Of a stretch of 64,000 nucleotides of DNA, positions 9,095 to 20,585 are shown in pieces. A model generated the notes under the pieces. That model was not told where the DNA came from, made no database searches, and saw nothing but the letters and a program-made list of their open reading frames with translations. Every line of letters begins with the position of its first letter. Within the stretch, counting starts at the first letter, position 1. The stretch lies in assembly GCF_000143415.4 (NCBI RefSeq), contig NW_003314268.1:511117-575116 (forward strand). Direction: 5' to 3'. This DNA comes from Selaginella moellendorffii (lineage: Eukaryota; Streptophyta; Lycopodiopsida; Selaginellales; Selaginellaceae). The translations under genes and the position numbers were made by a program.

Positions 9095-11635
9095 CTATAG
9101 AAAGAATCGATTTTTACCTTGGGCGTGCCTTTGCATGCTTGAGGCCATGACAAAAACCGCGGACCTCGAGCTCACCTCCGCCAACTTTCCAAGAACGCGC
9201 CCTCCAATCGCGAGTTCCTCGTCGGACGAGTGCAAATTCCTACACGAGCTCAGCAAGCTCGTCAATGCCACCGCGTCGGGCTCGAAAGGCATGCTCTCCA
9301 CGAGCTCCAGCGCTTCCTGGAGCCTCCCGGATCGTCCCAAGAGATCCACAACGCAGCCAAAGTGATCGCGGTCGGGCTCCACGAAGAAATCCCCCTTGAG
9401 AGTGACGAAGTAGTCTCGGGCGTAGCGGAGCTTCCCGGCGTGAGCGCAAGCTGTGAGAAGGCTCGTAAGCGTCGAGGCATCCGGGAGAGATCCATCCAGC
9501 GCCATGAGCTCCACGAGCTCGCTGGCTCGATCCGAGAGACCATTGTGAGCGTAAGCTCCGATCATCACATTCCATGACGAGGAGGAGATACCACCGAGCT
9601 TTGATCCATGGAAGATCTCCATGGCCTCGCGCAAGCACCCGGATTTGCCATAGAAGTTGATGAGCGTGTTGGTGATGATCTCCGAGTAGTGGCGGGAGTG
9701 GAATCGATCCACCAAGCTGGCGTGGATGATCCTCCCCTCGGTCAGCGCTGGAGCTCCCAGGCAAGCATCCAGGACTGCCAAGAACGTCACCTCGTCGCTC
9801 TCCACTCCGGAGAGATCCATCTCGCGGAAGCACTGGATGGCCCCGCGGTAGAGCTTGCAGTGGCAGTGGGCCGCGATGATCGCGTTCCAGATCGGGGTGG
9901 TCGGCTCGCCGATCGAATCAAAGAGGGCTTTTGATCGATCTATGGATCCTCCTTCGTGCCGTGCGAGCTCGGTGATGATCACCACCCATGCGATCTCGTC
10001 GCGCTGCGGCATTCGATCGATCGCGGCGGTAGCAATGGTCGGCTCCCCGAATCGAGCGCACGCCTCCACGATCGCGTTCCAGGAGGCCTGATCGCGCTGG
10101 GCGAGGCTGTGGAAGATCGCCAGTGCCTGGGAGAGGGATGATCCACCACTCCGGCCGAGAAGGCTGATCATCGATGTTCCTGGGAGGAGCTGGAGATCCG
10201 GGCGGGGGATTCGATCAAACACGGTCTTGGCGCCATCGATTCGATGCTCCGCCGCGAGCACCTGGATCATCGCGTTGCTAGCGCACGAATCGTGGGCGGG
10301 CATTCGATCGAAGAGCCTCTTCGCGTGGATGAGATGATCGCCGCTCAAAACGTTCTCAGCCAGCGCGACGAGGAGCGCGTTCCAGCAGTAGAGATCGCGG
10401 TGAGGGAGGCGATCGAAGAGATAGATCGCGTCGGCAGCGCCGCCATAGCGGCGGGCGTGGGCCGCCACGATCATCGTCCACGAGATGAGATCGCCGCCAC
10501 TACCACCGTCGCCTGGGATGGAATCCAGCACCGCCATCGCGCCGTGCACGTCCCCGCGATCGGTGTGGGCTTTGATCGCGGCGTTGAAGGAGACAATGCT
10601 GCGCGCTGGCATTCGATCGAAGAGCTCGCCCATCGTGGCTATTTGCTCCGCAAAGACCCCGAGAGCAGTGTTCCAGGACAAGAGGTTCCTGTGGCGCATC
10701 GATTGGAAGAGCTCGCGCGCGCGGTCGATCGACGGGCAGTGCTGGAGGATCGCGTTCCAGGGATTGACGCTGTGCTGGGGCATCCTCCGCAGCATCGACC
10801 ACGAATCGTGGATTCGCCCCGCTTTGGCATTTACCGCGATCATCGCGTTCCAAGAGATTGCGTTCCTCTCGGGCATACGATCGAAGATCTCTTGTGCTGA
10901 ATCGAGCTTGTGTGATTCAGCATAGGCCCCTAGAAATGCCGTCCAGGAGATCACATCATGGAGAGGAATCCGATCAAAGACATCGTCAATCCACTGCAAA
11001 TCCCCTGCTTGGGCAGATGCAGTGAGTAGACAATTCCAGGACGAGAGCTGCCGCGCGGGCATTCGATCAAAGATTTCTTTGGCATCACAGACTGAATGGT
11101 GCTGCGCGAAAGCTTGCATCAGTGTGTTCCAGGAGATGGAATCGGGCTCGGGCATGAAATCAAAGACATGCTTCGCTTGAGCACATTGCCCTGTTTGGGC
11201 AAATGCCGCGATAAGCACATTCCAGCAAGGGGAATCCCACTGGGGCGTCCGCAAGAACGTAGCTATCGCGGCTTCCATCTCGCCGCTCTTCGCGAATCCG
11301 GCTATAAGGACTGTCCACGCAACCAGATCCCGCGCGGGCATGGCGACGAACGCCGCGCGCGCTGCGTCGATGTGGCCATTCTCCGCGTAGGCGGCCAGGA
11401 TCATGTTCCAGGAGAAACGATTCTTGGGCTCGATGGCGTCGAAGACGCGGCAGGCATCGCCCACGCTGCCGCAGTTGCCATACATTCGAACAAGCATGTT
11501 GCTGAGCAGCACATCGCGATCCGCGAACCCAGCGGCCGCGATCCTGGCGTGGAGGGCTCGCCCCTCGACGAGGCTGGAGCATTGGCGCAAGAGGCGAGCG
11601 AGGGATTCCCTGCAAGAAGCACTCACGGCGGTCAT
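9095..11635 (-). CDS. Pentatricopeptide repeat (PPR) protein, intronless
   Basis: Organellar RNA-binding helical-repeat protein. The frame is uninterrupted and packed with about 35-residue units carrying the typical W-N-x-x-I/L and A-G/F-x-x-M-P patterns (WNMILAAYAENGHIDAARAAF, WNALLVALAEN), arranged like a PLS-class protein. The C-terminus resembles the start of an E domain (FEPDAVALTSLLSSCR) but stops at HAQGKNRFFL without a full E/DYW region. From ATG 11635 the product is 846 residues. An in-frame ATG at 11815 would add 60 residues with basic, transit-like character, but it would overlap IMP1 exon 1 on the other strand, so 11635 is preferred. A plausible splice donor (AAG|gtaaaa) lies within the last codons. 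RNA target and organelle cannot be deduced. Confidence 0.92.
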   Translation of the reverse strand: MTAVSASCRESLARLLRQCSSLVEGRALHARIAAAGFADRDVLLSNMLVRMYGNCGSVGDACRVFDAIEPKNRFSWNMILAAYAENGHIDAARAAFVAMPARDLVAWTVLIAGFAKSGEMEAAIATFLRTPQWDSPCWNVLIAAFAQTGQCAQAKHVFDFMPEPDSISWNTLMQAFAQHHSVCDAKEIFDRMPARQLSSWNCLLTASAQAGDLQWIDDVFDRIPLHDVISWTAFLGAYAESHKLDSAQEIFDRMPERNAISWNAMIAVNAKAGRIHDSWSMLRRMPQHSVNPWNAILQHCPSIDRARELFQSMRHRNLLSWNTALGVFAEQIATMGELFDRMPARSIVSFNAAIKAHTDRGDVHGAMAVLDSIPGDGGSGGDLISWTMIVAAHARRYGGAADAIYLFDRLPHRDLYCWNALLVALAENVLSGDHLIHAKRLFDRMPAHDSCASNAMIQVLAAEHRIDGAKTVFDRIPRPDLQLLPGTSMISLLGRSGGSSLSQALAIFHSLAQRDQASWNAIVEACARFGEPTIATAAIDRMPQRDEIAWVVIITELARHEGGSIDRSKALFDSIGEPTTPIWNAIIAAHCHCKLYRGAIQCFREMDLSGVESDEVTFLAVLDACLGAPALTEGRIIHASLVDRFHSRHYSEIITNTLINFYGKSGCLREAMEIFHGSKLGGISSSSWNVMIGAYAHNGLSDRASELVELMALDGSLPDASTLTSLLTACAHAGKLRYARDYFVTLKGDFFVEPDRDHFGCVVDLLGRSGRLQEALELVESMPFEPDAVALTSLLSSCRNLHSSDEELAIGGRVLGKLAEVSSRSAVFVMASSMQRHAQGKNRFFL

Positions 11636-11747
11636 TCGCCGCCGGCCATTGCTAGGAAGACGAAGACGGCATATGCTTTGCTCCCCAACAGAATATGTGG
11701 CAGACGGAATATGCAGGTAGGGCTTGACGGAAGATGCCAGGGCAACG

Positions 11748-12651
11748 ATGCTATGGAAGAGCTTGAGCGATGTGGCTGGGCGAGGCGCTGCGATCGTGCA
11801 ATGTGTGTGCTTCATGGATGTCTTCTCCAATCACGTCCTCCAGATTCAACAGGTGAGGCACTTCGATCGCGGCATTGCTTCTTTCTTCCGGTCCATCGCC
11901 TTTGCCGCATTGTTTTCTGGATTTTTCCCCTGCATTGTGGGATGTATTGGATTTCGCACATCAACTTACAATTTCTCCTGATTCATTGCATCGCGATGTT
12001 AGATTGTTCTTCAAAATATTTTCTATTTGGTTTCATCCTTTATATCTCTTTCTTCTAAAGCATGTTGTGCTTGCTTTTTGCTCCTACTTTCTTTTTGCTA
12101 TGCAAAGATCTTACAGCTCTAAACTTTTGTCCTAACACTGCCCGTTTGTTCTTCGCAGTGCATTGGACCCAGTATGCTTCCAACGTTTAATATACGAGGG
12201 GACATCCTGGTGACCGAGCGATTGTCAGTAAAGCTTGGGAAAATCAGAGTTGGGGACGTTGTCATGGCGAGATCACCATCCGATCCACGCATGGTAGTCT
12301 GCAAGAGAATCCTTGGCCTGGAGGGTGACACCATCACTGTGGCGAGTGATAAAGGAGGTTCGACGAAGGTTAAGGTGCTCACTCGAGTTTCTATACCTTT
12401 TGGTGTTTAGTTCTATCATTTGCAGATACCGAAGGGACATGTCTGGCTTCAAGGGGATAACTTCCACAAGTCGAGAGACTCGCGGGAGTATGGGCCAGTG
12501 CCTTCTGCATTGCTCCAGGGCAGGGTGTTTTACCGGGTGAGCAAGCCTTGCGTTGTCTTGTTAAAGTTGTAGCTAAGGTTTTATGAATTTCTAGATTTGG
12601 CCCCCTCAAGGTTGGGGTTTTGTGGGTAGGATACCATCGCAATCTGTGTAA
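11748..12651 (+). CDS. IMP1: Mitochondrial inner membrane protease subunit 1-like (S26 peptidase)
   Basis: Type I signal-peptidase-like serine protease of the mitochondrial inner membrane that removes sorting signals from intermembrane-space proteins. Exons 11748-11852, 12159-12374, 12426-12536 and 12595-12651 (introns 306, 51 and 58 nt, all phase 0) give 162 residues, normal for IMP1. GPSMLPTF provides the catalytic Ser at about residue 40. [12 protein letters not shown] provides the general-base Lys at about 84. [24 protein letters not shown] is the conserved C-terminal box and the protein ends [17 protein letters not shown]. The hydrophobic segment of exon 1 ([20 protein letters not shown]) matches the family's membrane-proximal region. 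IMP1 is preferred over IMP2 because of the C-terminal PPQ motif and the [11 protein letters not shown] sequence. It is head to head with the PPR gene. Confidence 0.92.
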
Positions 12652-14309
12652 GTTGGAGAGGGATTTAGACCGTCAGGAATGAAAATTGTGTTGTCATCAA
12701 GACTCTAGTATCTTATCCTCCAGCAGCTCCAGAGCAACTTTACATCTTTATCTCCTAATAGGGAGCTCTTGATCCATATCTGAAACAGTGATGGAAAGCT
12801 CAGGCTTGGAGAGTCTCTATGAAAATACTTGAATATTCTAGTATATGTTAAGAGGTATAAAGTTGTCTCCTGCTCCTGGTTTTGAGGGAAAGCATACCAA
12901 TATGCGAAGTTCCAGGCTGATAGGAGTGTCCACTGGTGCATCAGACAATTCCCCTAGTTTGCTAGTAAATATCAAATGCCATGTTTTGTGTAGATCGAGG
13001 TCCAGAAGTCAGAGCGTGAGTGGATGAAAAATTACTTTTGAGGATTAACTTGAAACACAAAAAATGGTGCTGGGAGATACAAAGACTTTGGCATAGAGAG
13101 AAAATTTTGAAGGCCTTCTTTGTGCATACTTAACATTTGTTCACAGTAGGAATATGCACTGTGAGAAAAATCTTCTAGAGACAAGCTTGAAAACAAAAGA
13201 AAATTAAAATTGTGAGGTCCAAGTGTACAATTATCATATTGGCATCGGGGGACAGATATTCTCTTACCCTTAGATTTTTAGGATGGATGGCTTAAATGTA
13301 ACACTCTCTTAAAACGGTTATGGCTTTTCATATATCTGAGGGTTTTATGTTTGACTCTCATATATCACTGTGCAGCATTGGGAACGAGATTGTGAGCCCC
13401 TTGAAAATACCATTTTCCTCAATTTGGTACACAAATTTTTTGTTTCAGATACACTATGGTGGCTTGATTATTCACTTATGATAAGTTTCTTTCTCGCAGT
13501 TGGACACATTTGTATGATCCTGGCGCTTACAAGACAAGTGTATAGTTATAATGCCGTATATTAATATTAGTGTAGTGGGATTTTGTATTAGTTTAAATCT
13601 AGACTACTTACTCTTATATATAAGCTAGGGTTAAATATGTATATTTTATATTCTATTTCTATATTTCTATACACTCACATTAGTAAAGATAAGAGTGGAT
13701 TTATGTATTTGATTTAAATTTAGTTTTTGCATTATCTAAATCTCTCTATTTTTGTAGTTTTAAAATTTCTTCTCTTTTGTTTTTCTGCTTTACATTCATC
13801 TCTATGGCAAAGTAGTAGCCTCCTCCTCTTTTGACTCTAGAGCAGCAATTGGCACACTTACTCGATGCTATATAGTTGCAGTTGAATAATCAAATTTAAT
13901 TGATAGTAGCATTTATGGTGTGTGGTATAGCTACTTTTACTGTTATTGCTAATCCTCACATCTGACCAAAGTTCTTTCATAGGGATCCTAGAATGATATG
14001 TACTATTAGTTCGATCACTTTACGGTGATTATTACCTATTATAGAATGATGCTTAGCATCTAAGCGAGTTTTCATCGTGTCTCTAAGAGACAGCATTATA
14101 GTGGTACAATGGTTTGAGCACACCCACTTGTGTGGATTGGAACCTTCTTTTGGATATCTTTAAACACACAATTAGACACGTTAACAATTGTGATAATACT
14201 TTCCAACAATTGCATTGTCTTTGTCAAAAGTTGTTTAAATTAGTGATGTAGTCTAGTGTTTGCTTTCAAAACTTCTTGCTTTGTGCAAAGCTAAATATGT
14301 CAAAATGAA
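12652..14309. other. Intergenic, AT-rich, TE-derived towards the end
   Basis: Starts with the IMP1 3' region. No coding frame with recognisable features follows; 13370-13564 is a short open frame without support. From about 13990 to 14300 the sequence is an inverted, diverged copy of the repeat at 290-700. Nothing else was recognised. Confidence 0.5.
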
Positions 14310-14470
14310 TCAAGTTGGGAATGCTCACTAACACCACCACTAGTCCACTAAATCCTATTACCTTTTGGGACTTCTTCACTATATAACTATACCTTTGGTT
14401 ATTAAGTAAGAGGACCACTCATTTTCCTTTTCACGGTCTAGGACTTTGGGATGTTATTTTGAAACACTAT
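14310..14470 (-). repeat. Remnant of an old family-B LTR, left part
   Basis: Aligns by eye with about 22880-23065 of the left LTR of element B (blocks such as CCTTTTGGGACTTC.TCAC and GTCTAGGACTTTGGGATG). It is cut at 14470 by insertion of element A and resumes at 21721. Confidence 0.7.
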
Positions 14471-15602
14471 TGTAGCGCACGTGGTTTTGACCCTTTATCC
14501 TATGGTGATTTACCATAGGATAACACCACGAAGCAGAACCTAAACCCTCTTTGTGCCACATGACAGATGCCACGTGTCCATGCCACGTGTCCATAGGAAC
14601 CCGAGGTTCAGGGCCTTGGGCCACTGAACGAAGGAACGGTGCCAAACTCCCAAGCGTGGAGCCAAGGAGTGATGGAACCGAACCACGGAGCAATTCCCGA
14701 GCATAAAGCCCCAAAGAGCGAAGGGACAGGAGCCCGGAGCGACTTGGAACAGTCCTGGAGCAACCAACATCCCAATGCCAGGACCAGCACGCAAAATGGA
14801 GCCAAACGGAGTCTGATGCTATTTCGGCATACCGGTGGCCTAACGCAAGGATATGGGTACCCCACCAACTAGCATGGAATGGAACTTGGGCTTAGACCCA
14901 AGCCGGACGCAGAACAAGGACAGGCACGCAAGCGGGAGCTAGACTATGCCTCAGGTTGGTCGGCCATGCCCGACCTACCCACTATCCCTACTATACATTT
15001 GGAACCCCCCATAGCCCCCCCCCCCCTTGAGGAACACCCGCTTTGGGCTTTCACCCCAAGCCTCCCTTAGTATCAGGAGTTAGTCTCTGGGACAAGCTCG
15101 AAACTTACTAAATATGGAATGTCCCTAGATTGTGAATTTGGACATGGGACGAACACCATTGTGTTTAGGACAATCTCTACATTCCGTAGATATGCCAAAT
15201 GAGCAAATCTGGACACTTTCCATAAATAGCATTTGGGACCGAAATGAGACCAACACAAAGGGTATGATAGCGAGGGTGTTTGGCAGACACGGTAAGCTAT
15301 CATCTAGCGATATTGAGGGACCAATCTCAATATCGCGGGGGTTCCCAACACTAGCAAGTGCAAGTCAACGAATGAGTTTCTCTAACCAGGTCAAGTATGC
15401 TTGACAAATAGCACGTAGGAATTCTGTCCTTATGCCCATCTGGTCAAGTGCACACGCGAAGACCAGTTTCTCAACTAGCTTAGGTGGAGACTGATAACGG
15501 GCCCAGCAATACCGACCTCCTGCCATCGTGGCAGTAAGGTAAGAGTGTCCGTAAGGACTAGCCGACAGGTAACTTTCGATACCCAAAATCACATTCGTGA
15601 CA
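14471..15602 (-). repeat. 3' LTR of element A copy 1
   Basis: Nearly identical to 20586-21720 and, in opposite orientation, to 39070-40199 and 44575-45705. It contains a 12-bp-arm hairpin (14495-14523), a cluster of ACGTG boxes (about 14558-14592) and a poly-C run near 15017. Confidence 0.95.
14495..14523. repeat. Perfect 12-bp inverted repeat in family-A LTR
   Basis: TTATCCTATGGT and ACCATAGGATAA flank a 5-nt loop. The same hairpin is conserved in the other three LTR copies. It lies close to the LTR edge that adjoins the primer-binding site. Confidence 0.9.
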
Positions 15603-15616
15603 CTCTCCCCCCCTAG
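15603..15616 (-). promoter_or_regulatory. Polypurine tract of element A copy 1
   Basis: On the minus strand a run of G with GAGAG abuts the TG of the 3' LTR, the expected site for plus-strand DNA priming. Confidence 0.75.
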
Positions 15617-18600
15617 GGAAGATCGACGTCCTCGTCGATGCATACTCGAGTCTAGAATACCGCCAAGGAAACAACTCCAGAAAAAGTTCACGGTATTCAC
15701 ACTATGTGAGAAATGCACCAACTTAAATGAGTTAGGAGGCAACCTCTTTGTCTAACACGGATGCGCTACCAGCTCAGACACCTTCCGGCCGTCGCCGACA
15801 AGGAAATGACCAACGGAGTTAGCCACCCTTGCTGCTCTGGTTGTCATCCAGCTTACAAAAGTGTGATATGCGCTGCCCGTAGAGACATAGAGAGAGAAGC
15901 CAGAGGCCCCAACCCTCCTGAGCAAAGAAACCAAACCCGTCGGTAAGGTTTAGATAGACTACTGTAAACAGGCAGTTAGAGTTGTTTACACGGTCACGCC
16001 CTTTTAACGGAATAAGGAACATCGACAGAGAGGCGGGTTATGTGACCAGTCAATAGTAGCTACCCCATGACTAGAGATTTCAACATGCACACGAAGTGCC
16101 GAAGCCAGTCTGCCTATACTGGCCCAAGTTCAAAGATCAATAGATGGACAATATCAAAGTCATAGACAATGATATCTTAGAGACTTAATTATCAGTGAAT
16201 ATATCTTAGATTAGAATACAAAAGTATTCCAAGTAAGTTATCATCCGATAAACCAGTATTATAAGATAGGAACCACCAAGATCATCAAAATTGGTAAACA
16301 CAGAATGCACTATCCAACAAAATTTAATAGCTAGTATATCATCAAGGAAACTCAATGATGAAATCTAACTACCGAAGATAGCAGACAGTAAGCCAACAAC
16401 TTACTAGAGATAACTTAAAGAACACAAAATATCATTGACTGACAAGCACAATGCTCGCGAATGTATCACCCGAAGGAAATAACATCCCAATCGATTAGAA
16501 CTAACTCGAGCAATAATCAACAGAACAGAATGAATGCGGTAAGACCAACAAACCCTCAGTCATGCCAACTATCACATGAGTCAATCCGAATAGATCCCAG
16601 CCAAAAACTCTAAGGAACTCAAGTTGCCTAAGCAAGTGTCAACAACATCCTATGGATGCCTAAAACCCAAGAGACCAATCCAGAGCAAACCACAAAGAAC
16701 ATGTGGTATTGCAAAAAGCCAGAAGCCATCAAAGAAAATAACTAACTATCACGAAAGATCATTAATCATCCCATCAATAAAGAGATGCATAATCATCGTC
16801 TAAGAAAGAATCCACTACCCTGAAGAATAGCAAATCATTCTATACCAACAACAATTAAGCAAAACTTTTTGATAAGGATAATCAACTATCCTAGATGATA
16901 GTCAATCATCACCAATGATTGCCAAATGCAAAAGCCAACTTCAATATCGAAGCTAATGAGCCAAAATGCCTTCCCCAACAACTTCTAACAAATGGACCAT
17001 AAGTATTAAAACTCAAGGAACCAAAAGCTCGAAGAAGCCTATAGCCAAGTCTTGCCTAACAATGATCACAAGTCTTGCATTGAACTAACTTCAATGCTAA
17101 AGAAGAAATCATGGTGTAACCCACAATATCCTCCTCAACACATCCATAAGCTAAACTTCATAATACTAAAGCTAATGAAGAGCATGTCTGCATCAATCCA
17201 AAAGCTAAGCATAACGAAACTATGCTCAACAAGTGATCACAAAACGATCCTCCATGAATCCGTCTATAGCAAGACGTAACTCACTTCATAACAAGCACAA
17301 GAAGAATCACCAATGATCGATATATTCCAACTCAAACCCAATAAAGATTCAAACTTTCCAACATCGATCACTAACTCTTCCGCTTGTAGAGTTAGCATAG
17401 TCCACAACTGAATCACTTTTTCAAGGAAAAGCCAAAGCTCAACCCCTACTAAATAATCTTGTGTAGAATATAACTAACTCAACTTGCTACTCAGTTCATT
17501 TGAACGTCACATAGTTGCTAACTAGCAAATGTGCGAATGCTAATAACACAAAACTATAACCAAATCATCAACACTATCTCTATCAAGACTAATGAAACTC
17601 AATATCAATCGAGAGAGAGACATCTCATTTCACTTGAATCTCAACATCCATATTGTCAACGACAAAGCATCACTTCAATGTCATCAACACCATAACAAAG
17701 CTAAAAGAAAGCACGAGTGAATCACCACTCAAAACTCTTTAGCAACTAAGCTAACCAAAGTTGAAGATACTTTACTCAGTATCTGAGACTAATCCTTCAA
17801 CAATACTCAGCTACAGATAATACATCATCAAGGAGTGATTCACCACGTCCAAGACTCAATGAAATCCAACACTACGAACTAAACGCAACAAAATGATATC
17901 GACAGAGGTAGAGTTGACATGCCAACATGGAAAACCCATGTAAGCCTAACAACACGATCCTCCACAACATCACCTGGTAAAGTAAACCCACCACTGCTAA
18001 ATCTTTATCGAGCGAAGCAAGTGTCAAATAGTCCCCGACGAAATTTACAAGCAATCATTAGTCGCAAAGTAACTAACCATCACTTTTTCAACTTGCTTTC
18101 ACGAGACCCAAACACTAAACACACGTCATTTAGTCATACACTTGTCCAATATAAACGTAATACCCCAGGTATGAGATAAAGTTTCATGGACAAGCATAAA
18201 CTAAATAACCACTCAAATCCAACTCAACCATGATAAGCTCACCAACACATCTAGTCAATAGCTTTGAGCATGCTTTGAAGAGGCTAGCTATGCGTGATCA
18301 ACACTCAGCTGAAACTAAAGTGAAGACCATGAGATGGACTCATATTGGTATATAACCTCCTCATAGACAAAGCTATAGTATGGGTACCAACATCTTAACC
18401 TTAAACAACTAAGTTGGACATCACCATCCTTAGCCAAGGCGCAGAGCCACCAAGTCCAAGTCAAGATCAGTGAGAGCTCATTACTCTCATAGAGTCTTAG
18501 CGAAATGCAAGGTGCAACCTGCCACCAAGCAGAACACTATAAAAGAAAGGCACAAGGGTCACCTTTCTAGAAAAGTGCAACGGCCACTTTTCTACACTAA

Positions 18601-20573
18601 CTTCAGACTCTATCCAACTCAATTGCCTTAGCCCCAAAAGTCAGCATCCCTTTCGGGTTGCATCATACAGACTACTTACTAAGGTCTAAGTTAACCGAAG
18701 TCAACTCCAACCCCTTCACTAGTTTGTATTGGCTTTTGAAAACGGAATGGTTTTCGAGCAAAGTGATCAACAGATCAGCCATTGGATAAGTCTAAGAAAA
18801 TTTGTAAAAATTTCCATCATAGAGAAAGAATGACTCTTTGTCCAGGAATGCAAACTTTCAAAACTCAACCAACTTCCTCCTACCAACAACTTCACATAGG
18901 TTCACCTCAACACCAATTCTCAAGACCCATAGTATGCTTAAGCCTCGAACATCTTTTTGCCCATACTTTCGACATCCAACACTGACATCCGCCAAAATGC
19001 AAAGTGATCATCCAAAGTTTGATCATGGAGACTATATCTTCGGATATTCATATTGCACTAACACTCTTCTTCAACCACTTTCAAGATCCAATGTGAAGCC
19101 AAAACACTAACAAGAAAAATGACATGGAAAATCAAGCTCTAAGGAAAATTCCTCATTACTCAGAATAACAATGCCACTTTCACTAACACAAGTGCTAGCA
19201 ATGTCAATGCTTTAACTACACACCTTCTCCATCCAACAATCTACTCCAAGTGCTAATGGATCAACTGACAAGCCATAGCAAGTGAATGCTATAACCCTTT
19301 CCAACACCTTAGTGGGCAAACTCAAGGAAACAAGGAACCAACTTAAGCTTAGCATAATGGATCACTATCGAGAATCCCGTCAAAGCTACTACAATGCTAC
19401 TACTTGCAAGTAGACTAGCTTCTCTATCAACCACTTTGGGGTTAATCATCGTTTAACCAAGCAACTTCGTAAACACATTGCTCACTATCACATGGATATG
19501 ATATAAGTATCACAATGACTTGATCATCAATTGAGCAACACCACGAGCAATGCCAATGTCATTACTTCAAAGGTTTATGTGACTATCAAGTGCCAACTCG
19601 ATTCGACAAAATGCAACATAAATGCCACACTCCACCGATAGAGACTTACAACACCCAACACCACTAACTTTTGTTCACAACACGGACAAGCTCATGCCAC
19701 TCTCTATCTGACCACACTCAAAACTAATCCAACACCAAGCTACTCAAGGAGCAATAGCAAGGTTCCCTGGAAAAGAATTGAGCATTGCAACCCAAGTCTT
19801 CAATAGCAAGCCTAGACAAAATGGTATAACGCTTCACCGCTATTCATCCCACAACTCACCATTTGTAAGACCATCATCTCCAACATGCATCAAGGTAGGG
19901 ACTCTTGATTGCATAATATAAACACGAGCAATGAGTCACACCTCGTTGCAAATCATCTCTCCAAGAAGAGAAGATGATTTACGTGTTTGATCCTTCGTCC
20001 CCGATGACTCTCTTTTCGTTCTCAACTTTGACTAAACCTCAAGCTTATGCTTGCACTGCTTTCAGTCCAATCCAAGAAAAGTTTATGAGAGAGCACGGCA
20101 ATGATTACTTGAATCAATAAACTAATCCCTACAGTCTTGATTGATCCACTTGTAATCATGCCTAGGAAGGACCCACTAGTGCCATGCTAAACAGCTATGG
20201 ACTAGCCTATTTGCTACTCATAGCAAACCCAGGGAAAGTTTGCTTTCACCCACGGTACATGAAACAACTCATGGAACCACCGATAGGCTAACATTAATCC
20301 TGCCAACTCAAAGTGCAACCTTGAGTTGCTAATGTGCCTCACTCACGAGCCCAAGCGTAAACTCGTGCTAACGGAGCATCTCAATTCCATCCTATGAGCC
20401 CAAGAGCAAGCTCACATCATAAGGTACAACAAGGTAACCAAATCCATACCCAAGGAACAATTGTAAACCCTTTATACCAAACGTGTACCCACTCGGATCA
20501 TCGTTTTCATCTCTGCGTATGCAACAAGACTAGTTGCACAATCTCATTGAATAGTACTCGCTGAGACTCATCC

Positions 20574-20585
20574 TCTGATACCAAA
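20574..20585 (-). promoter_or_regulatory. Primer-binding site of element A copy 1
   Basis: The minus strand reads TTTGGTATCAGAGG directly after the 5' LTR. TGGTATCAGAG is the standard plant primer-binding site for initiator tRNA-Met. Confidence 0.85.

Noticed and set aside
11636-11830. PPR start at TTG 11830 or ATG 11815
   Set aside because: TTG is not a normal plant start, and the 11815 ATG overlaps a well-supported IMP1 exon; 11635 begins a typical PPR N-terminus. The 11815 start is not excluded.
10244-12058. Long plus-strand frames opposite the PPR gene
   Set aside because: GC-rich PPR coding sequence leaves the complementary strand open; no protein signature.
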